64,000 nucleotides of DNA, from NCBI RefSeq assembly GCF_001421015.2, contig NZ_CP013023.1:3217501-3281500 (forward strand), given 5' to 3'. Made by a program: the position numbers and the translations under genes. How positions within the stretch are numbered: position 1 is the first letter of the stretch; the number at the start of each line of letters is the position of its first letter. The notes beneath the pieces were generated by a model, which worked only from the letters and a program-made list of their open reading frames with translations, was not told where the DNA came from and searched no databases. This document shows, one piece after another, positions 9,387-19,387 of this stretch. This DNA comes from Paenibacillus bovis (GTDB lineage Bacteria > Bacillota > Bacilli > Paenibacillales > Paenibacillaceae).

Positions 9387-9929
9387 TATGGGTTGATGAT
9401 TACTAAAAGAAAAAAGATCTTTAATTTATATAAATAACACTTTTAAAAGTTGTTTATAAATAATGCAATTAATCGCACTACGTCTAGCATAGACAACAAA
9501 ATTTGATGATATACATAAGAGATTTTAAGAAAAAATTAAAAAAATAACTTTAATAAGTGATGATTTGGAAGAGGATCTAAAATCCAATAAATTTTAAAAT
9601 TCCAACCATCCTATTTATTTAAATGATAATTTCAACACATGAAAAATTCACAATAATAAAAAAAAACTACTTAGACACCACGCAACAAAGCAACATTCAT
9701 CGCACTATATCAACAAAGAAAGAAAAAAGAGGATACTTAACCATATCTGAGCCTCAGAAGCAACAAAAACCGAAAAAAACTCATATCCATCTATTTTATC
9801 CGTATATATGTACAATAAAGCCTCATCTGATCTCAATCATCAGCAGAACTGATAAGACCTATAAGGCATTCTAATTGACCCATTTCTTGCACTATGATAA
9901 GTTCAAAGAAGTAAAATTAATCTGAGCAC
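9387..9929. other. AT-rich intergenic region
   Basis: About 540 bases clearly richer in A+T than the flanks. A frame at 9623-9874 (83 codons) is open but has no ribosome site, an unnatural Lys/Thr/His-rich composition and no family resemblance, so I do not call it a gene. No repeats or riboswitch motifs were recognised. Confidence 0.6.
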
Positions 9930-9960
9930 TATACTAGGGATTAGCATGTTGTCATGCTAA
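9930..9960 (+). promoter_or_regulatory. Putative -10 box and perfect palindrome before cysJ
   Basis: TATACT at 9930-9935 resembles a -10 element with no good -35, as expected for an activator-dependent promoter. Just downstream, TTAGCATG-TTGT-CATGCTAA (9941-9960) is a perfect 8-bp-arm inverted repeat ending 18 bases before the TTG start. It could be an operator or a leader hairpin controlling sulfite reductase expression. Confidence 0.5.
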
Positions 9961-9978
9961 ATGATGGGGTGGATATCG

Positions 9979-11826
9979 TTGGAACTTCAAGTAAGTAATA
10001 GTCCTTTTACACCGGAGCAGGCCGAGCTGCTGAATCGCCTGCTGCCGACAATGACTGATACGCAGCGAATCTGGCTAAGTGGATACCTGACAGCAGGTAT
10101 TCAGACAGGTGCAAGCACTTCGACTGTTCAAGTACCAGCCGTAGACACTGCGGCAAATGTACAGGCAGTACCTTCCGTATCCAAAGAAGTGACTGTACTG
10201 TTTGGCTCACAAACAGGCAATGCCCAGGGATTGTCCAAAAAGCTGGCACAGCAGCTGACTTCCCAGGGATTTGATGTAACGCTCTCGTCCATGGGCGATT
10301 ACAAACCGAATAACCTCAAAAAGGTCCAAAACCTGCTGGTTCTCGTTAGCACACAGGGAGAAGGCGATCCGCCGGATAATGCTATTCCTTTCTATGAATT
10401 CCTGCACAGCAAACGTGCACCACAGCTGGCAGATGCCAAATATGCTGTTCTTGGTCTGGGTGACACATCCTATGAATTTTTCTGTCAGACCGCCAAGGAC
10501 TTTGATAAGCGCCTGGAAGAATTGGGCGCAGAACGTATCGTAGCACGTGCCGATTGCGATGTAGACTTTGAAGAACAGGCTGCTGAATGGATTGATCAGG
10601 TACTGTCCTCTCTGGGACAAGCCCAATCTTCAGCGACAGTGGCGGGAGCAGCAGCTGTATCTGGAACAACGGACACGACTGAAGCTGCCGCCGAGTCACC
10701 TTATTCCCGTACCCGTCCATTCCCGGCAGAAGTGCTGGAGAATCTCAATCTGAACGGACGCGGCTCCAGCCGGGAGACGCGCCATGTTGAACTGTCCCTC
10801 GAAGGATCGGGTCTTCAGTATGAGCCCGGCGACAGTCTGGGTGTGTATCCGGAGAATCATCCGCTGCTCGTTGACGAATTGATTCAGGCGATGGAGTGGG
10901 ACGGCAATGAATCGATCGTTATTAATAAAAATGGTGATCATCTGAGTGTACGGGATGCGCTACTGCGTCACTATGAGATCAGCGTACTAACCAAACCGCT
11001 GCTCGAAAAAGTAGCCGGACTCGCTGATCATGAACAGCTGTACGATCTGCTCGAAGAAGGTCGCGAGCAGGATCTGCGTAACTATCTGTATGGACGCGAT
11101 CTGCTGGATCTGGTTCAGGATTATAGCCTGAAAGGTATTCCGGCCGATGAATTCCTGTCCCTACTGCGCAAGATGCCTTCACGTCTATATTCCATTTCAA
11201 GCAGTATGCAGGCTGCACCGGATGAAGTACATCTGACGGTTCGCAAAGTGGAATATGAACAGCACGGACGTCAGCGTTATGGTGTATGTTCCGTACATCT
11301 GGCAGAACGTCTGGAGGCAGGAGATACACTTCCGGTTTATATTCAGCATAACGAGAATTTCAAGCTGCCTCATGACGCTTCCACACCGATTATTATGATC
11401 GGTCCGGGTACCGGAGTAGCGCCGTTCCGTGCCTTTATGATGGAACGTGAAGAGACCGGAGCAGAAGGCAAGAGCTGGTTGTTCTTCGGAGATCAGCACT
11501 TTGCGACCGATTTCCTGTATCAGACCGAATGGCAGCGCTGGCTCAAAGATGGCGTACTAACACGTATGGATGTAGCCTTTTCCCGGGATACCGATCAGAA
11601 GGTCTATGTTCAGCACCGTATGATGGAGAGAAGCCGCGAACTGTATGAATGGATTCAGGAAGGTGCGATCGTCTATGTCTGTGGTGATGAGAAGAACATG
11701 GCGAACGATGTGCATCTGACCCTGGAAAAGATTCTTGTTCAGGAAGGTAACCTGAGCCAGGAAGCAGCGGCTGAATATATGAGTAATATGCTGCAGCAAA
11801 AACGTTATCAGCGGGATGTATATTAA
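9979..11826 (+). CDS. cysJ: Sulfite reductase (NADPH) flavoprotein subunit
   Basis: Diflavin reductase passing electrons from NADPH through FAD and FMN to the CysI hemoprotein in assimilatory sulfate reduction. It has 615 residues. Order: a short N-terminal helix, then a flavodoxin-like FMN domain with LFGSQTGNAQGLSKKL, VSTQGEGDPPDNA and LGLGDTSYEFFCQTAKDFD. The FAD-binding FNR domain has RLYSISSS and GVCSVHL, and the NADPH domain has MIGPGTGVAPFRAFM, SRD and YVCGDEKNMANDV. The frame is open from ATG 9961, but a ribosome site GGGGTGG at 9965-9971 places the start at TTG 9979 (MELQVSNSPF), which also fits my recollection of the N-terminus of Bacillus homologues. cysI follows after 36 bases. 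Confidence 0.96.
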   Translation: MELQVSNSPFTPEQAELLNRLLPTMTDTQRIWLSGYLTAGIQTGASTSTVQVPAVDTAANVQAVPSVSKEVTVLFGSQTGNAQGLSKKLAQQLTSQGFDVTLSSMGDYKPNNLKKVQNLLVLVSTQGEGDPPDNAIPFYEFLHSKRAPQLADAKYAVLGLGDTSYEFFCQTAKDFDKRLEELGAERIVARADCDVDFEEQAAEWIDQVLSSLGQAQSSATVAGAAAVSGTTDTTEAAAESPYSRTRPFPAEVLENLNLNGRGSSRETRHVELSLEGSGLQYEPGDSLGVYPENHPLLVDELIQAMEWDGNESIVINKNGDHLSVRDALLRHYEISVLTKPLLEKVAGLADHEQLYDLLEEGREQDLRNYLYGRDLLDLVQDYSLKGIPADEFLSLLRKMPSRLYSISSSMQAAPDEVHLTVRKVEYEQHGRQRYGVCSVHLAERLEAGDTLPVYIQHNENFKLPHDASTPIIMIGPGTGVAPFRAFMMEREETGAEGKSWLFFGDQHFATDFLYQTEWQRWLKDGVLTRMDVAFSRDTDQKVYVQHRMMERSRELYEWIQEGAIVYVCGDEKNMANDVHLTLEKILVQEGNLSQEAAAEYMSNMLQQKRYQRDVY

Positions 11827-11862
11827 TGGGGAATCCCGGCGATTACGAGAGGAGAACACAAA

Positions 11863-13584
11863 ATGGTCCAGTATGAAAAATATCCGCCGCATGATGCTCC
11901 GCACAGTGATGTAGAGGACATCAAGCGTAATAGTCAATACCTGCGCGGTAGCCTTGAGGAGACGCTGAAAGATCCAATCACCGGCTCTATTCCCGAGGAT
12001 GATAATCGTCTTATGAAGCATCACGGCAGTTATATGCAAGATGACCGCGATCTACGCAATGAACGGAAAAAGCAAAAGTTGGAGCCTGCGTATCAGTTCA
12101 TGCTGCGCGTACGTGCTTCCGGTGGTATCGTGACTCCGGCCCAGTGGCTGATGATGGACGATATCTCTCATAAATACGGCAACAATACGATCCGCTTGAC
12201 CACACGCCAATCGTTCCAGTTGCATGGCGTACTCAAATGGAATCTCAAAAATACGATTCGCGAAGTTAATGATGCGCTGCTGAGCACCCTTGCAGCCTGC
12301 GGCGACGTGAACCGTAACGTCATGTGCAACACCAATCCGGATCAATCCGCTGTACATGCACAGGTATATGACTGGGCCTGCAAAGTAAGTACACATCTCG
12401 ATCCGCGTACCCGCGCTTATCATGAGATCTGGCTGGATGAAGAAAAAGTCATTGATAGCCGTGATGGTGTAGAACAGGAACCGATCTACGGAGCAGTCTA
12501 TCTACCGCGTAAATTTAAGATTGGTATTGCTGTACCGCCTTCCAACGATGTAGATGTATTTTCCCAGGATCTGGGCTTTATCGCTATCGTGGAAAATGGT
12601 CTGCTGCAGGGCTTCAACGTAGCCGTAGGCGGTGGTATGGGGATGACCCACGGGGATGACAAGACGTATCCGCAGGTATCCAAAGTGATCGGCTTTATTA
12701 CACCGGACCAGATGATTGATGTCGCCGAGAAAGTAGTAACGATTCAGCGTGACTACGGCGACCGCGCAGTGCGCAAACATGCGCGCTTCAAATACACAAT
12801 CGATGATCGCGGACTGGACTGGCTCGTGGCCGAACTGCATGAACGTCTTGGCTGGCAGCTGCAGGAAGCACGCCCATTCCAATTTGACCATAATGGTGAT
12901 CGTTATGGTTGGGTCAAAGGGGCTGATGGCAAATGGCTGCTAACCCTATTTATCGAGAATGGACGCATTATGGATGATGGCGATTATCAGCTGATGACTG
13001 GTTTGCGCGAGATTGCCAAAGTACACACGGGTGATTTCCGTCTGACGCCGAACCAGAATCTGGTGATCGGTGGTATCACCAGCGCGAAGAAGAAAACCAT
13101 TGAAGCGCTGATTGCTCGTTACCATCTGACCGATGGTGCACATTACTCGGCACTGCGTCGTAATTCGATGGCCTGTGTAGCACTGCCAACCTGTGGAATG
13201 GCGATGGCCGAAGCGGAACGCTATTTACCAGAACTAATGACCAAGCTGGAAAATCAACTGGACGCTGTCGGTCTGCGTAACGAGGATATTGTAATCCGCA
13301 TGACCGGCTGTCCGAATGGCTGTGCACGTCCGGCACTGGCAGAACTGTCCTTTATCGGGAAAGCACCAGGACGCTATAATATGTATCTTGGAGGCAGCTT
13401 TGACGGCAGCCGCCTGAACAAGATGTACAAGGAAAATATCAATGAGGATGAGATTCTGTCCACCCTACAGCCGATCTTTGGCCGCTATGCAGCCGAGCGT
13501 AACGAAGGCGAGCATTTTGGAGACTTTGTAATCCGTGCCGGTTATGTGGATGCTGTCTATGACGGACGGCAATTCCACGCCTGA
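11863..13584 (+). CDS. cysI: Sulfite reductase (NADPH) hemoprotein beta-subunit
   Basis: Siroheme and 4Fe-4S enzyme that reduces sulfite to sulfide with six electrons supplied by CysJ. It has 573 residues, the normal length. Visible features are the substrate-side arginines in [14 protein letters not shown] and the second ferredoxin-like half [14 protein letters not shown]. The cluster and siroheme ligands are [17 protein letters not shown] and [10 protein letters not shown] (two Cys pairs). [16 protein letters not shown] is another conserved family block. ATG 11863 follows GAGGAG. It is the last gene of the cysJI operon and is followed by a terminator. Regulation is probably by cysteine or sulfate availability through the upstream region. 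Confidence 0.97.
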   Translation: MVQYEKYPPHDAPHSDVEDIKRNSQYLRGSLEETLKDPITGSIPEDDNRLMKHHGSYMQDDRDLRNERKKQKLEPAYQFMLRVRASGGIVTPAQWLMMDDISHKYGNNTIRLTTRQSFQLHGVLKWNLKNTIREVNDALLSTLAACGDVNRNVMCNTNPDQSAVHAQVYDWACKVSTHLDPRTRAYHEIWLDEEKVIDSRDGVEQEPIYGAVYLPRKFKIGIAVPPSNDVDVFSQDLGFIAIVENGLLQGFNVAVGGGMGMTHGDDKTYPQVSKVIGFITPDQMIDVAEKVVTIQRDYGDRAVRKHARFKYTIDDRGLDWLVAELHERLGWQLQEARPFQFDHNGDRYGWVKGADGKWLLTLFIENGRIMDDGDYQLMTGLREIAKVHTGDFRLTPNQNLVIGGITSAKKKTIEALIARYHLTDGAHYSALRRNSMACVALPTCGMAMAEAERYLPELMTKLENQLDAVGLRNEDIVIRMTGCPNGCARPALAELSFIGKAPGRYNMYLGGSFDGSRLNKMYKENINEDEILSTLQPIFGRYAAERNEGEHFGDFVIRAGYVDAVYDGRQFHA

Positions 13585-13634
13585 TCCACTTTTATAGTAG
13601 ATAGCTATATGCCAGCAAGTTTCGGCTTCCCGAG

Positions 13635-13666
13635 AGACCCGTGTCTATACAGACATCGGGTCTTTT
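13635..13666 (+). terminator. Terminator of cysJI
   Basis: AGACCCG-TGTCT pairs with AGACA-CGGGTCT (a small bulge), followed by TTTT. Confidence 0.8.
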
Positions 13667-14033
13667 GGTGTTTTTGGTTTTAGAGCAACATCGTTTCCTG
13701 AATCGTAGTTATTCGCAGCTCAATTACGTATACATGACAGGCAGCATGATACACAGGTAACTCTACATAAGGAAGAGCAGCAATATCCTATTTTTCTGTT
13801 ACCGATTATCTATTCTGGGAGTCTACGATATTCGGATTCTCACCCTGTATCTTAATATTGATTATAAATACGCCTTACTCTATACCTTAGTATCTGTTAT
13901 AAATTATACTGGTAAAAAATTTCTACCCAACCGATAAAGGATTTGTTAGAGTATAAACACCTGCTCTGGCAAAATCGCAAAATTCGGCAATCCTTATACA
14001 AAAATGAACCTCTATGAAAAAGGAATGATTGGC
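13667..14033. other. Intergenic region before the sugar-sensing locus
   Basis: No gene seen. A possible -10 box TATACT lies near 13905 without a convincing -35. This stretch must hold the promoter of the sensor operon. An upstream ATG at 14004, in frame with the sensor gene, has no ribosome site. Confidence 0.4.
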
Positions 14034-15014
14034 TTGCATAAAAGAATCAGCTTGGCACTTGGCTCGGTTTGCATCATTTTGCTTTGTTTTACGATTGCTA
14101 CTGTAGTACGAATGGTACAATCCGATCAGCAGCAGTTGCCACAATCTGCAGCAAAAAAAACATCCCAGTATCGTCTTGTACTTATTACTCATGATTTGAG
14201 TACACCATTTTGGGATAAAATCGGAGAGAGTGCCAAGAAAGAAGCTTCACAGCAGGGAGCCACGCTGGAAGTATGGGGAAGCTATGGAGAAGATCAGAAC
14301 GATTTTCTTAAACAAATCGAGATTGCGATTGATTCCCGGATGGACGGTATTATTGTTCAGGGACTGGACACTGAGCCTTTTCAAGAAATGACCAAAATCA
14401 AGGCTGCTTTTTACGGCATTCCGATTATTACGGTGGCGAGTGATGTTCCGATGACCGATAGTATGCGCAAGACTTATGTAGGATCTGATCCCATCATGGC
14501 AGGACGCACTATTGCCCGGCAAATGATCAAAGATATGGGCGAAAAAGGAAACGTTATTTTGCTCGGCAATGATCGCGAAGAGTACGACCAGCAGCAGCGG
14601 GTAAAAGGAGTGATGGAAGTATTGCATAACTATCCGCTTATCCAGACTCACTATATTCAGACTTCCAATCAAAAAGAAAAGGTGATTGCAGCGACACAGG
14701 ATGGTTTAAATCGCTTCCCTGATGTAAACGCATTCATATCTATAGATGCCAATCTGACCAGCGCAATGGTCCAGGAGATTGAGCGGCGTTCGCAGATTGC
14801 TCCATATCACATCTATTCATTTGATGATCATCCCGATATCCTGTCCCTGCTGCGCAAGGGCAAGCTGGATGGAGTGATTGAGCAGTCACCGGATACTATG
14901 GGCAAGATGAGTGTACAAATGATGACCCGGTGGCTCAAAGGAGAAGAAATCCCGCTTAATACCAAGGGTTTCTTTACCAGCATACGAATTATACAACCGG
15001 TGGATGTGCAATGA
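14034..15014 (+). CDS. Membrane-anchored sugar-binding sensor protein (XylFII-like)
   Basis: A periplasmic-binding-protein fold (RbsB/XylF type, type I) held in the membrane by an N-terminal uncleaved helix (about residues 5-27) with no lipobox. It would present the sugar-bound domain to the neighbouring kinase. Fold markers are VLITHDLSTPFWDKI, DGIIVQGLDT, PIITVASDVP, YVGSDPIMAGRTIA and NAFISIDANLTSAM. It is 326 residues from the TTG at 14034, chosen because AAGGA (14020-14024) lies 9 bases before it. In-frame ATGs at 14004 and 14025 are badly spaced. It overlaps the kinase start by 4 bases. The arrangement matches the XylFII-LytS-YesN xylose-sensing system described in Clostridium, but the ligand here is inferred. 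Confidence 0.82.
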   Translation: MHKRISLALGSVCIILLCFTIATVVRMVQSDQQQLPQSAAKKTSQYRLVLITHDLSTPFWDKIGESAKKEASQQGATLEVWGSYGEDQNDFLKQIEIAIDSRMDGIIVQGLDTEPFQEMTKIKAAFYGIPIITVASDVPMTDSMRKTYVGSDPIMAGRTIARQMIKDMGEKGNVILLGNDREEYDQQQRVKGVMEVLHNYPLIQTHYIQTSNQKEKVIAATQDGLNRFPDVNAFISIDANLTSAMVQEIERRSQIAPYHIYSFDDHPDILSLLRKGKLDGVIEQSPDTMGKMSVQMMTRWLKGEEIPLNTKGFFTSIRIIQPVDVQ

Positions 15015-16477
15015 TCGGTATTCAGCGGAAAATATGGACACTGACTGCAGTCGTTATGTTTATTATGGCGGTGATCTGGATCACGCTGACTTACTATAAT
15101 CAGAAAACGCAGGAGCAGTATAATGATATTCTGCAGCGTTATCTACGGATGAACGAAGTGACGACAGCGAGCCAGCAGCTGATTACCTCGCTCAATAATT
15201 ACCGGCTCACGCCTACCGAGGGGAATTTGAGCAGTCTGCGCAGCAGGGAGCATCAACTAAAAAATGTGCAGTGGTCGGTAGGTATGCTGCGCAATGAACA
15301 AAATGATTTTGCTTTGACCAGTTATATGAATCTGGTGGATAGTTTGATTGAAGCGACCGACCGCTCGGTGATGTTCCATTCGGAAAAAGAAACCGAAGAT
15401 TCCGTGAATGCTTTTGCCGAAGCTACACGCATTTCCAGATATATCTCGGAAATGACATTGACCCTGCTGGACAAGGATATTCATACGTATGAACAATCCT
15501 ACCGTCAGATGATCAAGCAGTCCAACGAATTCAAGCAGCTGGGTGTGCTGATTTTGCTGACGATTACGTTTATTCTGCTGTTATTTACTTACTGGTTCTC
15601 GCTGAGTATTACCCATCCGATCCAGCAGCTGACTCGTGCAGCCCAGGAACTGGCCAAAGGACGGTTTGATCTGCAAGTCAAAGTGAACTCCACAGACGAA
15701 ATCTCATTTCTGGCCCGGATGTTCGAGCATATGCGTATCAATATCAACAACCTGATCCTGGAGATTCAGCAGAACGCACAGCTGGAAAGCGAGCTTCAGC
15801 GCAGCAAACTCCTGCTCAAGGAAAGCCAGCTTCGCAGTCTGCAGAGTCAGATCAATCCCCATTTTCTGTTCAATATACTGGATACCTTGTCCAAAAAAGC
15901 TTTTCTTGAAGGTGCCGAGGAAACGAGTGATCTGCTGGTGAGTGTAGCCGGATTGCTGCGCTACAATCTCAAACGTCTCGACCGCTCGGTTACGCTGTAT
16001 AACGAGGTCAATGTTATCCAGCAGTATATGGAGATCCAAAAAGCACGGTTCACCGATCGGCTCCATGTAGAGACTGATATTGATGACAGCTGCCTGCATG
16101 TTCCGATCCCCGGCCTCACTCTTCAACCGATTATTGAGAACGCTATCATTCATGCGGTCGAGCCTGATGAAAATGGAGGAACGATCCGTATCAGCATACA
16201 GGACCTTGGTGAACAAGTGCAGGTCCGGATAGCAGATGATGGCCCCGGTATGAGTCCGGAGAAAATACAGCAGATACTGGATGAATATCCTCTCGAAAAT
16301 GAAGGACATTCTACCGGTATAGGATTCAACAATGTTATTCAGCGGCTGCGACTGTTTTACGGAACCGACGATGTAATAGAAATTATAAGCAGTCCGGGTA
16401 AAGGAACTACCGTTATTTTGAATTTACCGAAAAAGGGGAGAAATACAGCACATGATGAAGCTGCTAATCGTGGATGA
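15011..16477 (+). CDS. LytS/YesM-type sensor histidine kinase
   Basis: 488 residues. TM1 lies at about residues 9-28, followed by an extracellular helical region (about 30-172), TM2 (about 176-196), HAMP (about 197-250) and a coiled coil. The His_kinase domain has the phospho-acceptor H284 in QINPHFLFN, and the HATPase domain has PIIENAIIHA (N377), DDGPGM and TGIGFNNV. The INPHFLFN signature defines the LytS/YesM class, which pairs with AraC-type response regulators, as here. It starts at ATG 15011, overlapping the sensor stop in ATGA, and its end overlaps the regulator gene by 26 bases, so the three are translationally coupled. It most likely senses the state of the adjacent sugar-binding protein. 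Confidence 0.93.
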   Translation: MIGIQRKIWTLTAVVMFIMAVIWITLTYYNQKTQEQYNDILQRYLRMNEVTTASQQLITSLNNYRLTPTEGNLSSLRSREHQLKNVQWSVGMLRNEQNDFALTSYMNLVDSLIEATDRSVMFHSEKETEDSVNAFAEATRISRYISEMTLTLLDKDIHTYEQSYRQMIKQSNEFKQLGVLILLTITFILLLFTYWFSLSITHPIQQLTRAAQELAKGRFDLQVKVNSTDEISFLARMFEHMRININNLILEIQQNAQLESELQRSKLLLKESQLRSLQSQINPHFLFNILDTLSKKAFLEGAEETSDLLVSVAGLLRYNLKRLDRSVTLYNEVNVIQQYMEIQKARFTDRLHVETDIDDSCLHVPIPGLTLQPIIENAIIHAVEPDENGGTIRISIQDLGEQVQVRIADDGPGMSPEKIQQILDEYPLENEGHSTGIGFNNVIQRLRLFYGTDDVIEIISSPGKGTTVILNLPKKGRNTAHDEAANRG

Positions 16478-17999
16478 CGAGCAGGTCGGACGGGAAGGAC
16501 TGCAAGCGATTCTGCAAAAAAGCTTCACCGATCTGATTATCGAGCAGGCCCAAAATGGCAAAATCGCTATCCGTATGGCTGAGGAATTTAGGCCGGACCT
16601 GATCCTGATGGATATTCGGATGCCGGGTATGGACGGTCTGGAGACGACAGAACATATTGGAATGGCTTTTCCGGATATCAAGGTTATTATGGTTACGGCT
16701 TATGATACGTTTGAATATGCGCGGCGGGCGATCAAGCTGGGGGTGAAGGACTATCTGCTCAAGCCCAGCAAGGCTGGCGAGATCGTAGCTACCGTACAGA
16801 AAGTGCTGGAACAGATTATTCAGGAGCGTAAGGATCGTGAGCAAAGTGAACTCCGCAATGATGCACTCCAGAAAATGATGCCGGTTATTGAAGCCGATAT
16901 CGTAACCCAGCTGCTATTTGACCATGTACATCAGGTTCATTCGGATGAATTGGTACGCTGGCTCGGAGTTGATACAGCCAGTGAGAAGTTCGCGCTTGCT
17001 GTTCTGCTGCCTCCCGGCCAGGAGCAGGCTTATGGTGCAATCAAAGCCAAGATCAGTTACACGGGGAGCGGCTGGGTAGGCGCATTATACGGGCGGCAGA
17101 TTCCGGTAATCGCTTTTCGCAAACCGGGTACTTCTTTTCGTGCCCAGGCTTCTGCACTTGCGCGTGATCTGTTATCGGCGGCAGGTGTGGATGATCGGCA
17201 AGGCTGGTTTGTCGGTATTGGCAATACGTATGAATCACTTGCAGAGGTACGCCAATCCTATCAACAGGCACTGATCGCTACGATGGATATATCGCTTCCG
17301 GTCAAATATCGATTTTATACCGATGTTACGGCGGCGGATACAGCGCATCAGGAGCATGTGCATGCCGGCCGAAGCTGGGAACAGCGCTTTTTTGAACAGG
17401 TGCGTCTGGGAGAATGGGAACGTATCCGCGAAGAAACACTGGATCTGTTGCGGCAGTATGAGAACAGAGGCACCAGCCGTTTGCAGGCTCAGCAGCGAAT
17501 TTTGGAGCGGATCTGGATTGCCTCCCGGGTGTTGACCGAGATCGGTGTAGAGATAACGACGCCGATGTATTCTTTTGAAGCGCAGGATTATCGTCAGCTG
17601 CGTATCGAGACCGGTCATATCCTGAATCATCTGGAACAGAGCTATCAGGAGCATCTGGAGCGGATCAAGCCGGATACGATTCGGCAGATCAAGCAATATA
17701 TTACAGAACATTCCCACGAAGACATTTCTCTGGAAGGGATTGGACAGAAGTTTGAACTCAGTCCTTTTTATATCAGCAAATTATTCAAAGAACAGCTGGG
17801 TATCAACTATATTGATTTTCTGACAGAATGCCGGATTCTCAAAGCCAAAAAGCTGATGAGTGATCCGATGCGCAGTATGAAGGAAATCACTTTTGAAGTG
17901 GGCTATCATGATCCCAATTATTTTAGTAAGGTATTCAAAAAAATGTGTGAGGTCTCACCGACAGAATATCGAAAAACACTGCTGGGTGGTTCATCATGA
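16452..17999 (+). CDS. YesN-type response regulator with AraC DNA-binding domain
   Basis: 515 residues. The N-terminal receiver domain (about 1-120) has the acidic pocket VDDE, phospho-acceptor D54 in LILMDIRMPGMDG, and the conserved Lys in YLLKPS. A central region of about 280 residues is typical of YesN-like proteins. The C-terminal AraC/XylS double helix-turn-helix (about 410-510) contains ISLEGIGQKFELSPFYISKL and KEITFEVGYHDPNYFSKVFK. It is predicted to activate the downstream sugar uptake genes when phosphorylated by the LytS-type kinase. The start is ATG 16452 or the next ATG, behind AAGGGGAG. Its stop overlaps the start of the XylF-like lipoprotein gene. Confidence 0.94.
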   Translation: MMKLLIVDDEQVGREGLQAILQKSFTDLIIEQAQNGKIAIRMAEEFRPDLILMDIRMPGMDGLETTEHIGMAFPDIKVIMVTAYDTFEYARRAIKLGVKDYLLKPSKAGEIVATVQKVLEQIIQERKDREQSELRNDALQKMMPVIEADIVTQLLFDHVHQVHSDELVRWLGVDTASEKFALAVLLPPGQEQAYGAIKAKISYTGSGWVGALYGRQIPVIAFRKPGTSFRAQASALARDLLSAAGVDDRQGWFVGIGNTYESLAEVRQSYQQALIATMDISLPVKYRFYTDVTAADTAHQEHVHAGRSWEQRFFEQVRLGEWERIREETLDLLRQYENRGTSRLQAQQRILERIWIASRVLTEIGVEITTPMYSFEAQDYRQLRIETGHILNHLEQSYQEHLERIKPDTIRQIKQYITEHSHEDISLEGIGQKFELSPFYISKLFKEQLGINYIDFLTECRILKAKKLMSDPMRSMKEITFEVGYHDPNYFSKVFKKMCEVSPTEYRKTLLGGSS

Positions 18000-19153
18000 G
18001 ATATAGAGACAGCAGACTTCTGCTTTTGATTCTATTAGGTATGCTGCTCTCTGCCTGCAGTCATTCCGGTACAACCCAGCCATCCGAGTCGACAAATGCC
18101 GGTTCGTTATCGATGAAATCGACTTCTTCCAATCATCAATCAGGAGCAGGAACGCCGGCATCTCCATCCACAGGCTCCAGCAGCCAATCGGAAAATGCAG
18201 GAGACCACAAAAGCAAAACGATCCGCATCGGCTTTGTTATGGATACCCTGGTAGAAGAGCGCTGGAAAAAAGACCGTGAGCTGTTCCGCCAAGCAGCAGA
18301 GCAGCGGGGCGCAGAAGTAATCATCCAATCGGCAGACGGGGATGACGCACGTCAGATGGTTCAGGCGGAGAAGATGATCCAGCAGGGGATCGATGTGCTG
18401 GTTATTGTACCGCATAATGCCGAAGCCGCCGCTGCGCTTATCCAGAAAGCACATCATGCAGGCATCAAAGTGCTGTCCTATGATCGGCTGGTGAAAAATG
18501 CCGATGTAGATCTGTATGTTTCCTTTGATAATGAAGAAGTAGGACGTCTGCAGGCCCGTGCGATCATCAAGCAGGTTCCCAAAGGAAAATATGTATATAT
18601 TGGCGGAGCGAATACGGATAATAACGCCCATCTGTTCAAAAAAGGAGTATTCGATATTTTGCAGCCCCTGATTGAACGTGGCGATATTCAGGTAGTGTAT
18701 GATCAGTGGTCCAAAGACTGGCAGCCTGCCTATGCCAAAGCCAATATGCAGCAGGCGCTTCAGGCCAACCGCAATCGGGTGGATGCCGTTATTGTAGCCA
18801 ATGATGCTACCGCTGGCGGAGCGATCGAGGCCCTTGCGGAAAAAGGAATGGCTGGACAGATTCCGGTCGCTGGTCAGGACGGCGATCTTGCTGCAGCCCG
18901 TCGCATTATCAAGGGAACCCAGACGATGACTGTCTATAAACCTCTTCAGCAGCTGGCCGGTACGACAGCGGATATGGCTATTCGTCTGGCTCGCGGCGAG
19001 AAGATTGATACCCGGCAAAAAGTAAATAATGGCAAGACCGAAGTGCCTGCAGTATTGCTCCAGCCGATTGCAGTAGATGCATCCAATCTGGATCAGACCA
19101 TGATCCGGGATCATTTCCATTCCCGTGAAGAGATTTACGGACCGGTACAATAA
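17996..19153 (+). CDS. XylF-like sugar-binding lipoprotein
   Basis: 385-residue substrate-binding lipoprotein. The signal sequence ends in a lipobox LLSAC (Cys about residue 21), followed by a Ser/Thr/Gly-rich linker (about 22-70) and a type I periplasmic-binding domain. Markers of the D-xylose/ChvE group are IGFVMDTLVEERWKKDRE, VLVIVPHNAEAAAALI, VLSYDRLVKNADVDLYVSFD, GGANTDNNAHL and PVAGQDGDLAAARRI. It overlaps the response regulator stop (ATGA), so it belongs to the sensor operon rather than the transporter operon behind it. It may feed the transporter as an alternative binding protein or act in sensing. Xylose is the best guess from similarity, not proven. Confidence 0.88.
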   Translation: MRYRDSRLLLLILLGMLLSACSHSGTTQPSESTNAGSLSMKSTSSNHQSGAGTPASPSTGSSSQSENAGDHKSKTIRIGFVMDTLVEERWKKDRELFRQAAEQRGAEVIIQSADGDDARQMVQAEKMIQQGIDVLVIVPHNAEAAAALIQKAHHAGIKVLSYDRLVKNADVDLYVSFDNEEVGRLQARAIIKQVPKGKYVYIGGANTDNNAHLFKKGVFDILQPLIERGDIQVVYDQWSKDWQPAYAKANMQQALQANRNRVDAVIVANDATAGGAIEALAEKGMAGQIPVAGQDGDLAAARRIIKGTQTMTVYKPLQQLAGTTADMAIRLARGEKIDTRQKVNNGKTEVPAVLLQPIAVDASNLDQTMIRDHFHSREEIYGPVQ

Positions 19154-19204
19154 CCGCATAACAACGCCGATTTTTATAACATCGGATAAATTAGATCTTA
19201 TTTT

Positions 19205-19240
19205 ATCCCTGTACCGCGCATACCAGCGTAGTACAGGGAT
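19205..19240 (+). terminator. Hairpin after the sensor operon
   Basis: Perfect 10-bp arms ATCCCTGTAC / GTACAGGGAT with a 16-base loop, followed by GTTTGCTTATTT. The T-tract is imperfect, so it may terminate only partly. Confidence 0.55.
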
Positions 19241-19307
19241 GTTTGCTTATTTCAGCCTGAATAACGGCAGGATAAAAAAGTACAGATGATTGCAAAAGAG
19301 TACTATA

Positions 19308-19321
19308 GTTAAGCGCTTACA
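19308..19321. promoter_or_regulatory. Catabolite-responsive element (cre)-like site
   Basis: GTTAAGCGCTTACA matches the CcpA cre consensus TGWAARCGYTWNCW at 12 of 14 positions and has the symmetrical AAGCGCTT core. It lies 66 bases before the ChvE-like gene start, so glucose repression of the transporter is likely. Confidence 0.65.
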
Positions 19322-19387
19322 TAGCATAAAAGCAGTGATATGATTAGTCCTGTAAGAAGACAGATACGATTGAGAGGGGTTATTCAA

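Noticed and set aside
9623..9874. 83-codon open frame in the AT-rich gap before cysJ
   Set aside because: No ribosome site, skewed composition that follows the AT-rich DNA, no family resemblance.
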